A DNA stretch of 64,000 bases from Struthidea cinerea. Lineage: Eukaryota; Chordata; Aves; Passeriformes; Corcoracidae. This document shows, in pieces, positions 21,680 through 34,600 of this stretch. The notes beneath the pieces are model-generated. The model was not told the origin of the DNA. It was given only the letters and a program-made list of their open reading frames with translations, and did not search any database. The translations under genes and the position numbers were made by a program. How positions within the stretch are numbered: position 1 is the first letter of the stretch; every line of letters starts with the position of its first letter. The DNA lies in assembly GCA_013397865.1 (NCBI GenBank), contig VZTI01000602.1:10208-74207 (forward strand), written 5' to 3'.

Positions 21680-24600
21680 CCGACCTTGCTCCAGCTCCTG
21701 CTCGCTGCTCCCACACTCCATCCCCACAGAATGAGGTGGCTCCCGGTTGCTCCGAGGAGCAGGGACCATGGTGTCACCTGCGTTCCAGGGCAGCCCTCGA
21801 GGATGCAAAGGGGGTATTGGAGAAGCCGGCTCCATCCAGCAGTGCAGGGATGGGGGGCTGCTCCGCACTGGTGGCACGGGGGATTCCAGGAGCCATCCCT
21901 TTGCTGAGCACGGAGACCGTGGTGGTCACCTGGCACCATTCAAAGGCTGCTTCGCACCTGTGGTGGCAGGTGGTGCCAGGGTCTGGCACTGGGGTGCCAC
22001 GGTCCCGCCATGCCTGAGAGGGCAGCTGGGGAAGGACAAGCTGGGAGGGGGATGAAGACACCAAGGGGATGCCAGCAGGACCCTGAGCCCAGCCCCTGCA
22101 CCACCAGCTCCCCACCATTCCCCCCCTGGTTCCCCCCCAGCTTCGGTGCCACCCCGGGTGACGCAGGGGAGCTCGTGGGACACCCAGCCAGGCAGGGAGC
22201 AGCGGATCCACCGCCGTGTTTGCTGTTCCCTTCCCAAAGCCCTGCTCTTTTCTTCCTCCGGTGGCGTTAAACTCCTGCTTTTGTCTCTCGGGATTAAAAG
22301 CCTGGAAATGGCTGCGGGTCGCCCGGCGGTGCCAGGAAGAGAGGGCTCAGGGCGGCGTGGGCACACCCCGCTCGCCGCAGGGTGAGGAAAGGTCACGGCT
22401 CCCCCTGCACCGCCACCGGAGATTTGGGGTGCAGAGGAGGGGAAGGATCCTGGGCTGGGCTCTCCATGCAGCTCCTGCATCAGCACACGAACCCCAAATC
22501 CCATCCAGCATGAGAGAACCCCCCCAAAATAACCCACACAGGCACCGTACTCTTGTTTTGTCTCTGTCACCTGCTCATCCCACCGGCACACGGGGCAGCG
22601 GGGCAGGGGGATCAGCACCCCCTGCCCGTGCCGGGGGCCGGGGCCGCTCGGCAGCAGCGGTTCCCAGGCACACACGGGCAGCCAGGTGAGACGGGCCGGG
22701 CCCGGTGCCAGCAGACGGGATGTTGTCTTTTCACACAGCCCCGGTGCGGGGCCGAGCGGCCGCGGAACCCTCCGCGGCTTTGGTTCCCACACTGGGTGCC
22801 ATTGAGAAATGCAAATTCATTCTTCTGCTGCCGGTTCTCCCCACATGCAAAACGATCCTCGGGCATAACGGCCCCACGGAGCGACAGCCCGGAGAGCGTG
22901 GGAGCCGCTGGGCAGGGAAACACCCCGTGTGGGAGAGGGTGGAGCGGGCAGCTCTGAGGGTCAGGGCAGCACACGGTGCCCCCGGAGCAGGGGAGGCTCC
23001 TGGTGGTGATTTCCCCTTAGGTCTTGCACCGTCCATCCCAGGAGAACCTGCAGAAGGCTCTCCCCCAGGGTGCAAACCCCTAAAAGTAACCCCAAAAACC
23101 CACGCTCTGCCTGGTCGCAGCTCAAAGAGGGCGAGGGGCTGCGTGGTGAGGGGCAGGAGGGGGTCAGCGGGGACCAGAATCGCTCCTCTCCCATCGCTCC
23201 TGAGCCACTGAGCCAGGTTTGCAGGGCCAGGGGAGCAGAGGGAGGAGGGTTCCCCTGTGCACAGCGGGCAGGGACCCCACACCCCGCAGCATTCTGTGGG
23301 GCCGTGGCTCTGGGGTGCAGGAGCGGGCCGGGGACGCGGAGGTGCCCGCAGAGCGAGCCGTGACTCAGCGGTGACTCACCGAGCTCCGAAGGAAACGTGT
23401 CGCTCCCGTGAGCATCGCTCGGGTCCCGCACCTTGTCCCGGGGGCTCAGCGAGGAGCCAGGACCTCCGGGGTCATGTAGGGAAAATGAGGTGCGGAAGGG
23501 GGGCAGGACCCCAAACGGGATCCCGTGTCCTGTCTTCTCCCACTGTGCAGTCACTGGGTTGGCCACAGAGCTTGGAGGAATTTACTTTTCCCTGGAAAAC
23601 ACGCGCTCCCGGGGGCAGCTCCTGGGCATCCCCAGCCTTGTCAGCCTTCCTGACACCAACACCGTGCAGAGCCGCAGCTCCCGGAGCCAGATCTGGGGAG
23701 GAGGGAGCTGTGACGGACACCGGGAGCTGGGCAGAGGGGCCCCAGCACCTGTCAAAGCCTTGCTGGACACAGGCAGCATTCCTTGTGGCATCCCTGGTTT
23801 CACAGGGCAGGATATTAAAGCAGAAAGCGATTAATGCTCTGCAAGGGAGCAGAGAGAGCTCCGGCCCTGGTGTGGGACGTGACCCGAAATGGCTCCATGT
23901 TCCCCTCCAAGGGCTGTCCTGGCCCCAAGCCCGGCTCTCCCCTTCCCAACTGTCCCCATCCCAGTGCTGGCTCAGGCACCAGCAGAGCAAGGACATCACT
24001 TCTCTCCTCAGCAGTGGATTTTGAGCGCAGCAAAATGTTTGTTCTGTCAACACGTGCCTAATCCCCAACCAAAAGCTGATGAAAACACCATGGGGGGAAG
24101 GATGGGAATGAGCTGCCCTTTGAGACAAAGCCCTGGTGGTGACAGCCACAGACCCAATGGCGGGGAACAGGGATCCTCCAGCAGTGTTCTGGTGCTGGGG
24201 TATCCTGTACCAGGCAGGGCAGGGGAAAGGCTCTCCGTGGAGCAGGGACGGCCTCCAGCTGCAGCCTGGCCCTGCCACAAACCCGAGCAGGATCCCGAGA
24301 TCCATGGAGGAGGCGCAGAAAATATCCGTGCTCCGCAGGGATTGCCCGGCCTCAATGACCAGTCCTGGCTCCTTTGCCCCTCAAAAAGCAGCCAGCAGGT
24401 GCAGGCAACGCCCAGCAGCGTCCCCACACCAGCCGAGGACTGTCTCTGTCCCCGCTGGCCCAGCACCTGCTGTGACACCATCAACAGGCTCGCGAACGTC
24501 ACAAATGGGCTCACCTGAGGATTAGCGTTTCCAGATGACCCATAAAACCTTTTTCCTTCTGGGATGAAACAACACTTTGTCCTGTGAGGCTCGTTTCCAG

Positions 24601-27600
24601 CCTGGCTGGGGCTGGGCTGAGCAAGCAGAGCTGTCCCACTGCCCACCCCGGGGTGGCCCCAGCAGGGACCCACTCCCAGCACCCAGAGGCATCGGCCCTG
24701 CACCCTTCACCCGCAAGAAAAAAAAAATAGGGAAAAAAGAAGGTACATTTAGCAGTTTCCATTTGTTTGCTCTTTAAATAATTGTTTCCTTATCGCTATT
24801 GATTTAGATCCCTTTAAAATTCTGACAAACCTGCTTCTCAGGCACCTTCAGCTGCTTCCTCCCAGCCTGCTCCCCCTGGGCAAGGCAGAGCAGCCAGGCT
24901 CATCCTAAGGAGAGTTCCCTGCTTGGGGAGGCACCTGCAGGGTGTCGAGTCCCCACTCACCCCCTCCTTCCCAAGATGGACAAACCAGGCTGCTCCAAAG
25001 CTGTAGTTCGGGAATTTGTCCTCTCCCCATCCCGCTGAGGAGCAGGGCAGCAGACACAGGGGCTTTGGGGCTGCTGCCATGCCCTGCCAAGCTTGGGGGG
25101 CTCAGGAGGGACACCCACAAGGGCACAGTGGCCACGATTGCCCAATCCCCTCTGTGCAGAATCCAGCTCTGGCCATGAACAGCCCCAGTTAGGGCAGCAC
25201 AGCGAGTGCTGGGGTGGAGGCAGGACAGGACAGGTTCAAGTGTCCCTCAAGCACAGCCTGGATGTCCCTGTGGCCTCGCCGGGGACAGGGACCCTCTCTC
25301 TGCAGCCCAGTGCAGCAGTGTGAGTCCTCAGGTGCCTCTCACTGCCACCTACCAGAGGGTTCATGGCCCTGCTGGGCTCACAGGGGTTCGAGGGGCTCAT
25401 CCCAGGGTGCCTCCAATGCCACCCTGGGTCTGGGGCTTCACTGCCACAGCTGACGTCACAGCCCAGCCTGCAGCTGTCAATTAATTGAGGAAACACGGCC
25501 ACGGTAAACAGCGAGGAGGGAAAATGCAGATTAGATAAGGAGTGTGAGTTCTTGCTGTGCTTCCCTCTGGATGCCAGTGCTGCACAGACCCTGCCGAGCC
25601 CAGCTGCTCCACACCAGCAGTGCAGAGACACCCAGGAGAGGCTGAAAGTCCTGCGGGATGGCTTTCCTAGAAAAGGGCCAGGGAAAAGGGCCTTACCCTA
25701 GACCTGAGGTTTGGGGGTCCCTCCCTCCCTCCCACAGAGCTGTGCACCACCCTGGGGCCAGAGCTGAGCAGCCAGACCCCCTTTTGTCCCCAACACGTCA
25801 CCCTTCAAACTGGGACACAACACGAGCCTCCTGGTGTGCAGACCCTTCCTCTTTTCCACCTTCCTCTGTCCCTGCCCAGCAGCTCCTGCCTGGCTCTGCA
25901 GCGTTGCCCCAGTCCCACGGGCGTGGTGACAGGCCAGGTGCCGTGTGCCACCCCACTGCCCAGCTGAGCCTGCCCAGGACAGCAGCTGCTCTGGGAATGG
26001 GGGGGGACACGGCTCTTGCCTGCCCAGCCACTGTCACCAGCGGGACCCGAAGCCTGGAAAAGCTGCATCCAGCAGCTCCAAAGGGTTTCTGTGGACGAGG
26101 AACAACCTCAGCTCCCTCTGCTGGCACCTGCCCCAGGCTGGGTCCGTCGCCAGCAAATCCTGTTCAAACACCTCAGCTGGGAGCCCCAGGGTCCATGTCA
26201 CCCCCCAGCCCAGCCCCTGTTCCCAACACCATCCCCTGGCAGCACATGGAGCTGTGATTCCTGTGGTGTCCCCACTTCTGGCATGGCCGAGCCACCTCAC
26301 AGGACACTGCACCACTCACTCCGAGTGTAAGGTGGTGAGAACCAAACTTCTCTCCCCCCACTTTAAGTTTCTATGAAGGCGTCACTCCTGCAGGGAAGAG
26401 ATAACCAAAACATAGGAACACGATGAGCGGGGAGGCAGCTCTGGAGCCAGCCCAGCTGCAGCTGCTCCGCAGAGCCGAGCCCGCAGCGTTCCATGGGGCA
26501 AACAGGGCTGGTCCGTGCCCACGCGTGCCATCTGCCTCCTCACTGGGCTCCGCTGCGAGCTTTTACTACTCGGCTTTTATCAATGGGGTAGGAAATGTTT
26601 GAGATTAGATTTCCTTAAATAATTCCTGTGTAACTGGGAATTTTCCAACAAACACACAGGCAGAGAGAGCAGGTTGTGGAGAACTTCCAGAACGAGCCCA
26701 AGTTCCCCCTGATTCAGCTCCTTCCCCATGGAAGCACCCATGGTAGCTTCCCCTGGTAGCATCCCACCACCAGCCTGGCCTCGTTTCCCCTTTGGCCCAT
26801 TAACATTCCCATGTGCATCCCAAGGGACCTGCAGAGATGCATGAGCAGAGTGTTGCACACCACGAGCTGCCTGTGGATTAGTGAATGTAGCAGGTAGAGG
26901 AGGAAAAATAAACAAAAATCACAAAAAATCCTCTCTGCCACTGTTCCAGGTGCTGCTCCTGGACAGGCAGGTGCCCGCTGGAGCTCTTGAGGTCACGCCT
27001 GCAGATATGAGGACATGCAGTGGTGCTGGGGAGGTTTTGGAGCAGATCCTGCTCTTCCTTCCAGCCCGAGGAGCATGAGTACCCAACAAGGCACAGGGCA
27101 GGGGCCCGAGCAGTCCTGGGCGCTGAGCACATCCTCATCCCCGTAATCCATCACAAAAAGCTGGGAACACCCTCCTTTGATTGCCATTGCTTTGGGAACC
27201 AAAAAAACTGCACAAAACCAGAATTAATTTTGCAGCTTTCAATGGACAACGATCTGGTTCCCCTAAAAAAATAAACAAGCAGCAAAAGCAGCACCCAAGC
27301 AGCTCCCAGGTGCCTGCGGCAGCCGTTTGCCTTGGCCTCCTGCCCGCCCGCCCAGCTCCGCACCCAGGATCGCGGGATGACCCCCACCACGGCAATCCCG
27401 CCAGTTATTTGCCCACTCAGGAGATACCATTAAAGGTGTGATGGGATTGTCCCGTGCTGGCAACCTCTGACAGGTTGCAACCCTAAAGATAAACAGATTC
27501 TTTCGAGCAAATAAGGAGTAAATGCAAAGCTGGGCAGTGAGCAGGGCGGGGGATCCTCCCCTGCCCAAACACAGCAGCCTCGGGACACCTGCGAGCACCC

Positions 27601-28600
27601 CGAGCTCGAGGGGCACATTCTGCTCAGGGCACAAAACAAACACCCCCAGGCACAGGTAGCAGGATGTCTGTTCCCAGTCAGGCTTTCAGTCAAGCTTAAC
27701 CCGCACATGAAAGCTCCAGGCATTTATTCAAATGATAAAAGCAAAGCCAGCACACACAGAGTGAGGTTTCTTGTGGGGATTAGTAACAAATTCCCAGGCA
27801 AGCAAAGGAACGGCCTCAGCTGAGCTGCTGCATGGCACAGTTTATCCAAGTAATGCTTGGGCTGGGTGTCCTGAGCAGCAAGGCCTCACCTGGGAACTCA
27901 GATCCACCTGGGACAACTGTGCAGGTGCCCAGCAAAGTGAGACCTCCATGTGCCCCCATCCCGATTAGCACCAGCTATTTCCTTGGGGATTGTGAGAAAA
28001 TAAAAACCAAACCAATCTTCCTCCCTTCAAACTCCCACTCCTCCCTCCCGAGCGACTCAGGAGATGGAAGGTCTGATCCCTCAGGACTGGGTTGTTTGAA
28101 GTGTGAAGCATCACCCCATCCCGCACCAGGCTCCGAGGGAAGGGCTGGGATGTGGATCAGCCACACAAGGAGCACCCGGGGACGCAGCTGCGGCACCGCC
28201 TCGTGCTGGTGCCCCTTGTATGGAGATTGCTGACACCATCCCACCCCTCCAGAATTGTGGAGAAGTGATCTGACCTTGTCAAAAGGCAATCTGAAGTCCC
28301 CTCTCTTCCCCTGCCTCACAACCACCCCCATGGCCTCTCCCCACCCTCACCCCCACCCAGGGGCTGGACAGGTGGTTTGATAACCTCAATATGCACCAAA
28401 CCAGGTCTGGTTTCACAGCAATTTGGAGTAAATTAGGGCTAGAGCTGGGTTCAAGGCTGTTGTGCCTGAGTGTCTGGAAACCCTCCGGGGATGAAGCAAA
28501 CCGGGTGCATTTAACTACAAGGTGACAGACTCAGAAGTTTTGCAGCTTCAATAAAACTCTCAACAGCTACAGAGCTTTGGTTTTTTCTGTGTTAATTTAA

Positions 28601-31600
28601 TCATACAAATATTCATTTATACATTAAGGAAAAAGCTTCCTTTATTTTCACCCCCAATGTGCTATCACAGGACTTCTCCCAGACTCAGAGAGGCAACACA
28701 CCATCCCGTGCTACACATGCACTGCCCCGGCGAGCACAGACAGGCTGGGAACCACCCACGCACTCACACACGGAAAAAATTAAACACAACAGAAACCCAG
28801 ACGTGGGACAGCGTGCATTTCCCACCCACACCACGGCTCTCCGACTGCACGGCTCTGCCCCAGCTCCCAAACCTTGGCGGGGTTCCAATCCAATGCTCCT
28901 GAGGTGTGGGCAGAAGATTCCCACTCTCTCACCCCTTCCCATGGCACTGCCACTTCGGGGCCAGTCCCAGGGACATCCTGCTCCAGTTTGCCAAGGCTGG
29001 GAGTTGACACTGCTCGAGCTGTGTTAGTGACAGGGCCCGAGTGGCTCTTGCTTGCCACAGGGACCCACTTAGAGGCCATCAGAGATGTTCTACATTACCC
29101 TTTTCCTTATGGGAGCTGATACAAACTGCAGTGTCACGAGGTCACTTGGGCAGAGCTTTGCCAAATTCATCTCAAATCTCCCCACTGAAAGCTGGACACC
29201 TGAAGCACAAGCAATCTGAGGGCTGGCTGCACCACGAAGCTCCAAGGAATCAGGAGATGAAACCACCTTTGGCCTCAGTGAAACAGTTTTCACTTGAGGA
29301 AAAACACAGAGACAGAGCAACCCCTGTTTTAAACATCCTTCCAGTGCCACAGCAGGGGCCACAACCCTGGCCCCAAAGAGCCAGTGCTCCGTGGATCCCT
29401 CAGCTGCATGGGCAGAGCAGGATGTGAGCAGCAAGAGCTGCAGATCTCAGAGCCCTGCCTTTCCTCACACCCTGGAACATGCAACCCTTGTCACCGGGAC
29501 ACCACGGACTGCAAACGTGCGTGCCTTCGGAGTGGGAAAGCACATGGCTACTTGGGGTGCATGCAGGTTTTCATTTCTCAAGACAAGGGAAATTCAGCCT
29601 TAGGAGGAGCACGGGGACACAAGTATGGCAGCCAGGGGACATGGGAGGAGAACACGTGCCTGGGAGCAGAAAGCCAGCGTGGGGGTATCCGAGTGCAAGG
29701 GTCTCCCAGGTGCCACTGCTGACACCAGGCAAAGGTCACAGCACCAGCTCTAGCTCAGACTCAGACCTTGACTTCCCTTCCACTACGCAGCTGACACAAG
29801 GAGCTAATAAAGATAAGGAATCACCTCATCACTTGGACCGAGAGCATTCTCCAGGGGTTCAGTCCCTCGGAAGGGGAGCAGCGGTGCTGCAGGGGTGATG
29901 TTCACACCCTCAGAGGGGCTCGTGAGCCACCTGTGAGGAAAGACGGGAGTGAAGAAAGATTCCACCTGCCCACGCCACATCACGGGGCTGCAGATCACCC
30001 CCTCAGATCAATGCTCAGAGCAGGTAACTAATCCAAGGCAAAATGTTGTTACAGGACAAGAACCAAACCTTCCAAGAAGCAGCACCTTCAGCAGGTTCAC
30101 TCCAATCCCAACACTCCCCCAGATCCAGGGCAGAGCCAGGTGCCCACCAGACTGCAAGTGCAAGTGTCAGGCAGTTTAAATCCTGCAGTGCCACTTCCAT
30201 GCAGGTAGTTTCTGACATTATACTTGTTTCTCCCAGCTAACAGATTTCTGAAGGGAGATTTCAGCTAATGGTGATCTGCAACAACTGAACCTCTGAAATA
30301 CGAACAAAATCCATCGCCCAATCCTTCCTCTGTTGGACACAAGGAACTCCCGCTGTCCCCACGACATATGAATCCCGCTGTCCATCCATATGATCCACGT
30401 TCCCAGTCCGTGGTTGCTGCAACAAAGGATTCCCCCATTCAAAACCAGCCACAAAAACAGAAGCAGCCAAGAGGAGTGAGGGCAAAGCCATGCAGTGTGC
30501 AGCTCTGGCACAGGGAAAAGTCTTCACTGGGAAGACCTGGAAGAAGGTAATGGGAGCTTTGCATATTCCTGTATCTTTGGCAGATGGCTGCTCCACCCTG
30601 GTTCATCTGGGCAGGACCGTGCTGCCGGGCTCCTTCCCCTCCGTTTGTGGGGACAGCACTTCAAAATAAATTCACCACGGTGCCTCAGACCAAGCTGCCT
30701 CCCCTCACACTGCACTTCCCAGTCCAGAACAGGAGGAAAACATGCTGGAGGAACAGCAGAGCAGCCCAAATCTTTTGCAATCCCTCCCCTAACATGAGCC
30801 TTGAGAGCCCACTCAGAGCCCCGAGCCCAGACGACAAAGGCAGAAGAAGAGGAGGTGACAGCGGGACCCAGCTGATGGTGCCAACTCTTGCTCTGTGCTC
30901 CAGAACACATGGATCAGCCTCTAAGCTACACCTCAGCACAGGAGAAACAAATGCAAACTTATGCTCTGAAAAAGAGAGGGGAGACTCCAAATGAAAAGGA
31001 CAGGATGTCTGTGAAGTTTTGCAACTACCAGCAGGTGAATTATAGCTACAGAGATTCCCCTTGGCACACAGCTCCAGGCACAGCTACTGCACACGAGAGT
31101 GAACAAAAAGGGATTTTAAACTGCTAACCACACAGGACAGCTCAGGAACTTGAATAAATCAGTTTCTTATTAACATGGGTGTGTATTTGTGTACTTCATG
31201 TACAAGGGGGAAGGGAGATGAGCCCTCCATGTTATCCCAGAGTCTCCAACTCTGATACCGAGACCTGGCCATAGCGTGGTTCTCAACGACACGCAGGACA
31301 ACTAACAGCAACACCCAAACCAAAAGGAAAAGAAGAAATAAAAGATTAAAAAGTCAGTAACTAAAACCAGCAGATGCTGTTAAAAATGCAGTGCTGGGTG
31401 CAGACCCAACCTGGCATTAAAAAAGCCTGACAGAAGCAGTCCCTGCACAAACCCCAGAGGGTGCTGAGCCAGTCCCGTTAGGCAGCAAACCAGGACATTC
31501 TGGGAAAATGCACGCTGTCCCTTAGGAAAAAAAAAATATGAACAAGAAACAAACAGAAATTAAACATTTGCTCAAACTACAACCGCTCTGTAGGCAAAAT

Positions 31601-34600
31601 ATTCTTTCTTAAAGATGGCTTTTAAATTTTCATTTTTAAACTTCTTTTTGAGCTACCTAATTACGTGTGAAGATGATTTCTAAAAACCCATAGTGTTGGT
31701 GTCTCTTCTTCCTCTTAGCATTTACACCACTCTGAAATCCAGCAGTCACACATGCATACTCAGGTTTTGGATTTTCCTCTGGAAACAGCTAGTCTTAAGT
31801 TATTGGGTTTTTGTTTTTTCTTCTTTTCCAGAACACGGAGGCAGGGAAGGGGGGTCCACGCTGTGTCTGTCTGCCACATGAATCCCCCTCCCTTCCCCCA
31901 AAAGTCAGCTTTTTCTTAAATTCTCCTCTTGTCGATACCCGTTTTGTGTTTTTGTGTTTTAAGACTGTCCGAAGTGATAAGGACCGTGGAAACCCTGAAA
32001 GAAAGTTGGAGACATAATCAATTTTCAACAGGCAAGAAACAAAACGCTCAATGCTCAGCTCCAAAGAGTGCCCAGCCCAGCCCAGGGCTTCCCACCAACC
32101 CCACTGTGGCTCCAAGGACACTCCTAAACCACACGTTCCAGGGCTGGTTTCCCCAGAGAGGAGAGATGCCACCACTTACCTCTGTCAGGTGTTTTTTAGG
32201 CCAAGGCCACAAAATAACTTGTGTTTTCTACACCAGAACTCCCTATAGATGCCACAGCATCTGCAGGCCCAGCCCCTGCAGCCTCCCTAGTCCGTCCTAG
32301 AGACACGGGGCTGTTACTGGGTAAGAGGCTACGTCAGAAAAGAAACCAAGAAAAAAAAATCCACGTTCCCGCAAGTGCCATTCATGTCCTCTCAAAATGA
32401 CAATACACATTTGCCTCCAGTGAAATCAACCAGAGCATTTACCAAAACCCCCAAAATACTTCCTACAGAATCCATTTCCCTCCTTTATATCCTGAAGTGA
32501 GTCACCTGAACGTCAGGTCTAGTCACAGGTCTCGAATTAACAGGAACTCCTTTTGTAACTTCTATTGTCCGGATCAGCTATCCGGGGTTTCATCAGGAAG
32601 CAGAAGAAAGACCAACAGGCAGCAAGAGATGCCCCAGTTCACAGGGAGATGAAGTTTGTCAGTGATGAAGGTACAACCCCCCCACAAAACCCAGACACAC
32701 ACTGAGGTCAGGAGGGAGATGAGGGAGAAGAACTTCTTATATCTCACGGCAGAGTTGGAAAACCATTATGCAAATGCTTCTAAACACAGTCCGGCTCTCC
32801 CCAGCACACTCTGGGTAAGGCAGCGAGAGCCCAAACAGCCAAAACCATTCCTGCTCGGGCTCAACTGAAAGCTCTGACCTCAGTTTTCACCACTCTGCCT
32901 TTAACAGGGCAAATTTCCTAGGAAATACCGTTTCCTGCATGTTCTACAACTTCAAAACCCCCTCACTGCAGGAGCCAGGACCATGGAGCCACGAGTAGGA
33001 ACACGGATTGTATAAAGGATCAACATCACTGGCAAACCCCAGGCTGGAGAGCTCTGCTGCAGATCTGACTAGGGAGGAAGTGCCATGAACACTCTGTGAT
33101 CTTGCTACAGCTGGAGAGAAAAAGTTCATTCTTGGGATATAATCAGATGGTAAATACAAGCAAATGGTAAAATGAAGCAGCTCTCTGCAGCTCGCAGAAT
33201 CCATCCAAGAGGAGGATCAGCAGACAATTAACCAGGACACCTCCTGAACTGCGTGGGAAGCATGAAAGACTGGGAACGTGAAAATTGGTGATTGCAGACA
33301 GAAATACATGCAAGTGATGGAAAAACAAATACGCTTCTACCCCAGGAATATGCTGCAGTGCCAGTCTGTAAAGCTTTTCAAAAGAGAACAGCCAGCAGAT
33401 TCCAGCATGGCAGATCACCTCAGGAAGGAGATGCTCCCATCAAAATCCAGAGATTTCCATTTCCAAAAATACACTCACTGAAACAGGGGGAAGGGGAGAA
33501 GCAGGAGAGAAACATTAAGATGGTGTGAGCAGGTGCACAAAATAAGGACACAGAAGAAAAGCAATGTATAAACAGGATCCCAAGCAGTCTCACCTCACAG
33601 GGATTAAGCTATTGTACTCGGCACTCTGCAGAAGGAAAACAGGATTTGCTGCTCATTACCTGTACAGACATATTTACCAGAATTTGCTTCATCTTCGAGC
33701 TACCTGCACACAAGGCTTTGTTTGAGGCACTGCCTGGTGAGTTCAGGAGGGGTTTAACCATCCCCTGCTCCTCTGCTGGGGGCACCCTGGGAGTCTCTTA
33801 CCCTGTGTCACCTCACAGGGGATGCCAAGGGTAAAACCACCTCGCTTGCTTTAATTCGGGGGTTCCACAAGCATCCCCCCGTGGTGTAAGGAACTGCCAG
33901 TCACCCTCAGTCTGACATCAGAGCACCTTTTTAGTGCTTTTGGATGCAGACACCCTCTGAAGTCACCGTGAGCTGGTTTGCAGGAAAACCCTCTGGATCT
34001 CCAGATCCTGGTTTCTAGAGCACCTAATTTAAAGCTACACAATTATGCTGTGTCAGTTAAACCCAGAATTTAGCTCAGCACAAGAGATTCCTCAGCATGT
34101 ACAGCTCTGCAGCACCTGCTACCCTGCACTGAACACCCAACACCCTGGAATGAGCTCCTCTGGCAATGCCAGAGCAGTCCCACAATCCACGACCATGGTC
34201 AGTTCCTCCTGACTCAAGGAATTTCACCATGGATAAGCCCCAAATCTTTGCTTTTGGGATTGCCACTCTTCACTGCATTTCACCTACCCGAGATTCATTA
34301 CTGGACATGAGAACTTGGCAAAATTGAACCCCACTTGTCTCTTTAAGCCGAGTGAGAGCTGCTTTAGTGCAGACCCTGTGCAGGTGAGTCCCCCTCCCAT
34401 GTCCCATGACATTCAGTCACCATGCACAATTGTAAGGGCTCGATACCAGAAAACTTCACTTACTGCTGCAATGCAAATACCAAACCCCTGTATGATATTT
34501 TCAAGCCTAGTTATCCCTCTATGCAACATTTTACATCACAAACATGCAAAAATAATTCTGCAGACAATTGCAGTTTTTCCGAGTTGTTTCAATGGAAGGA

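Larger units (their letters stand above)
18273..28600. other. Intergenic DNA between SPDEF and ILRUN
   Basis: No spliced gene, RNA gene or clear transposon is supported. Open frames up to about 340 codons occur, but they overlap on both strands, lack domains and follow the high GC. The stretch contains one short 19-bp duplication (21642-21679). Confidence 0.6.

Noticed and set aside
32944..33010. Minus-strand peptide WLHGPG resembling the ILRUN C-terminus
   Set aside because: Only LHGP matches, no splice acceptor precedes it, and the following residues differ from the known tail.
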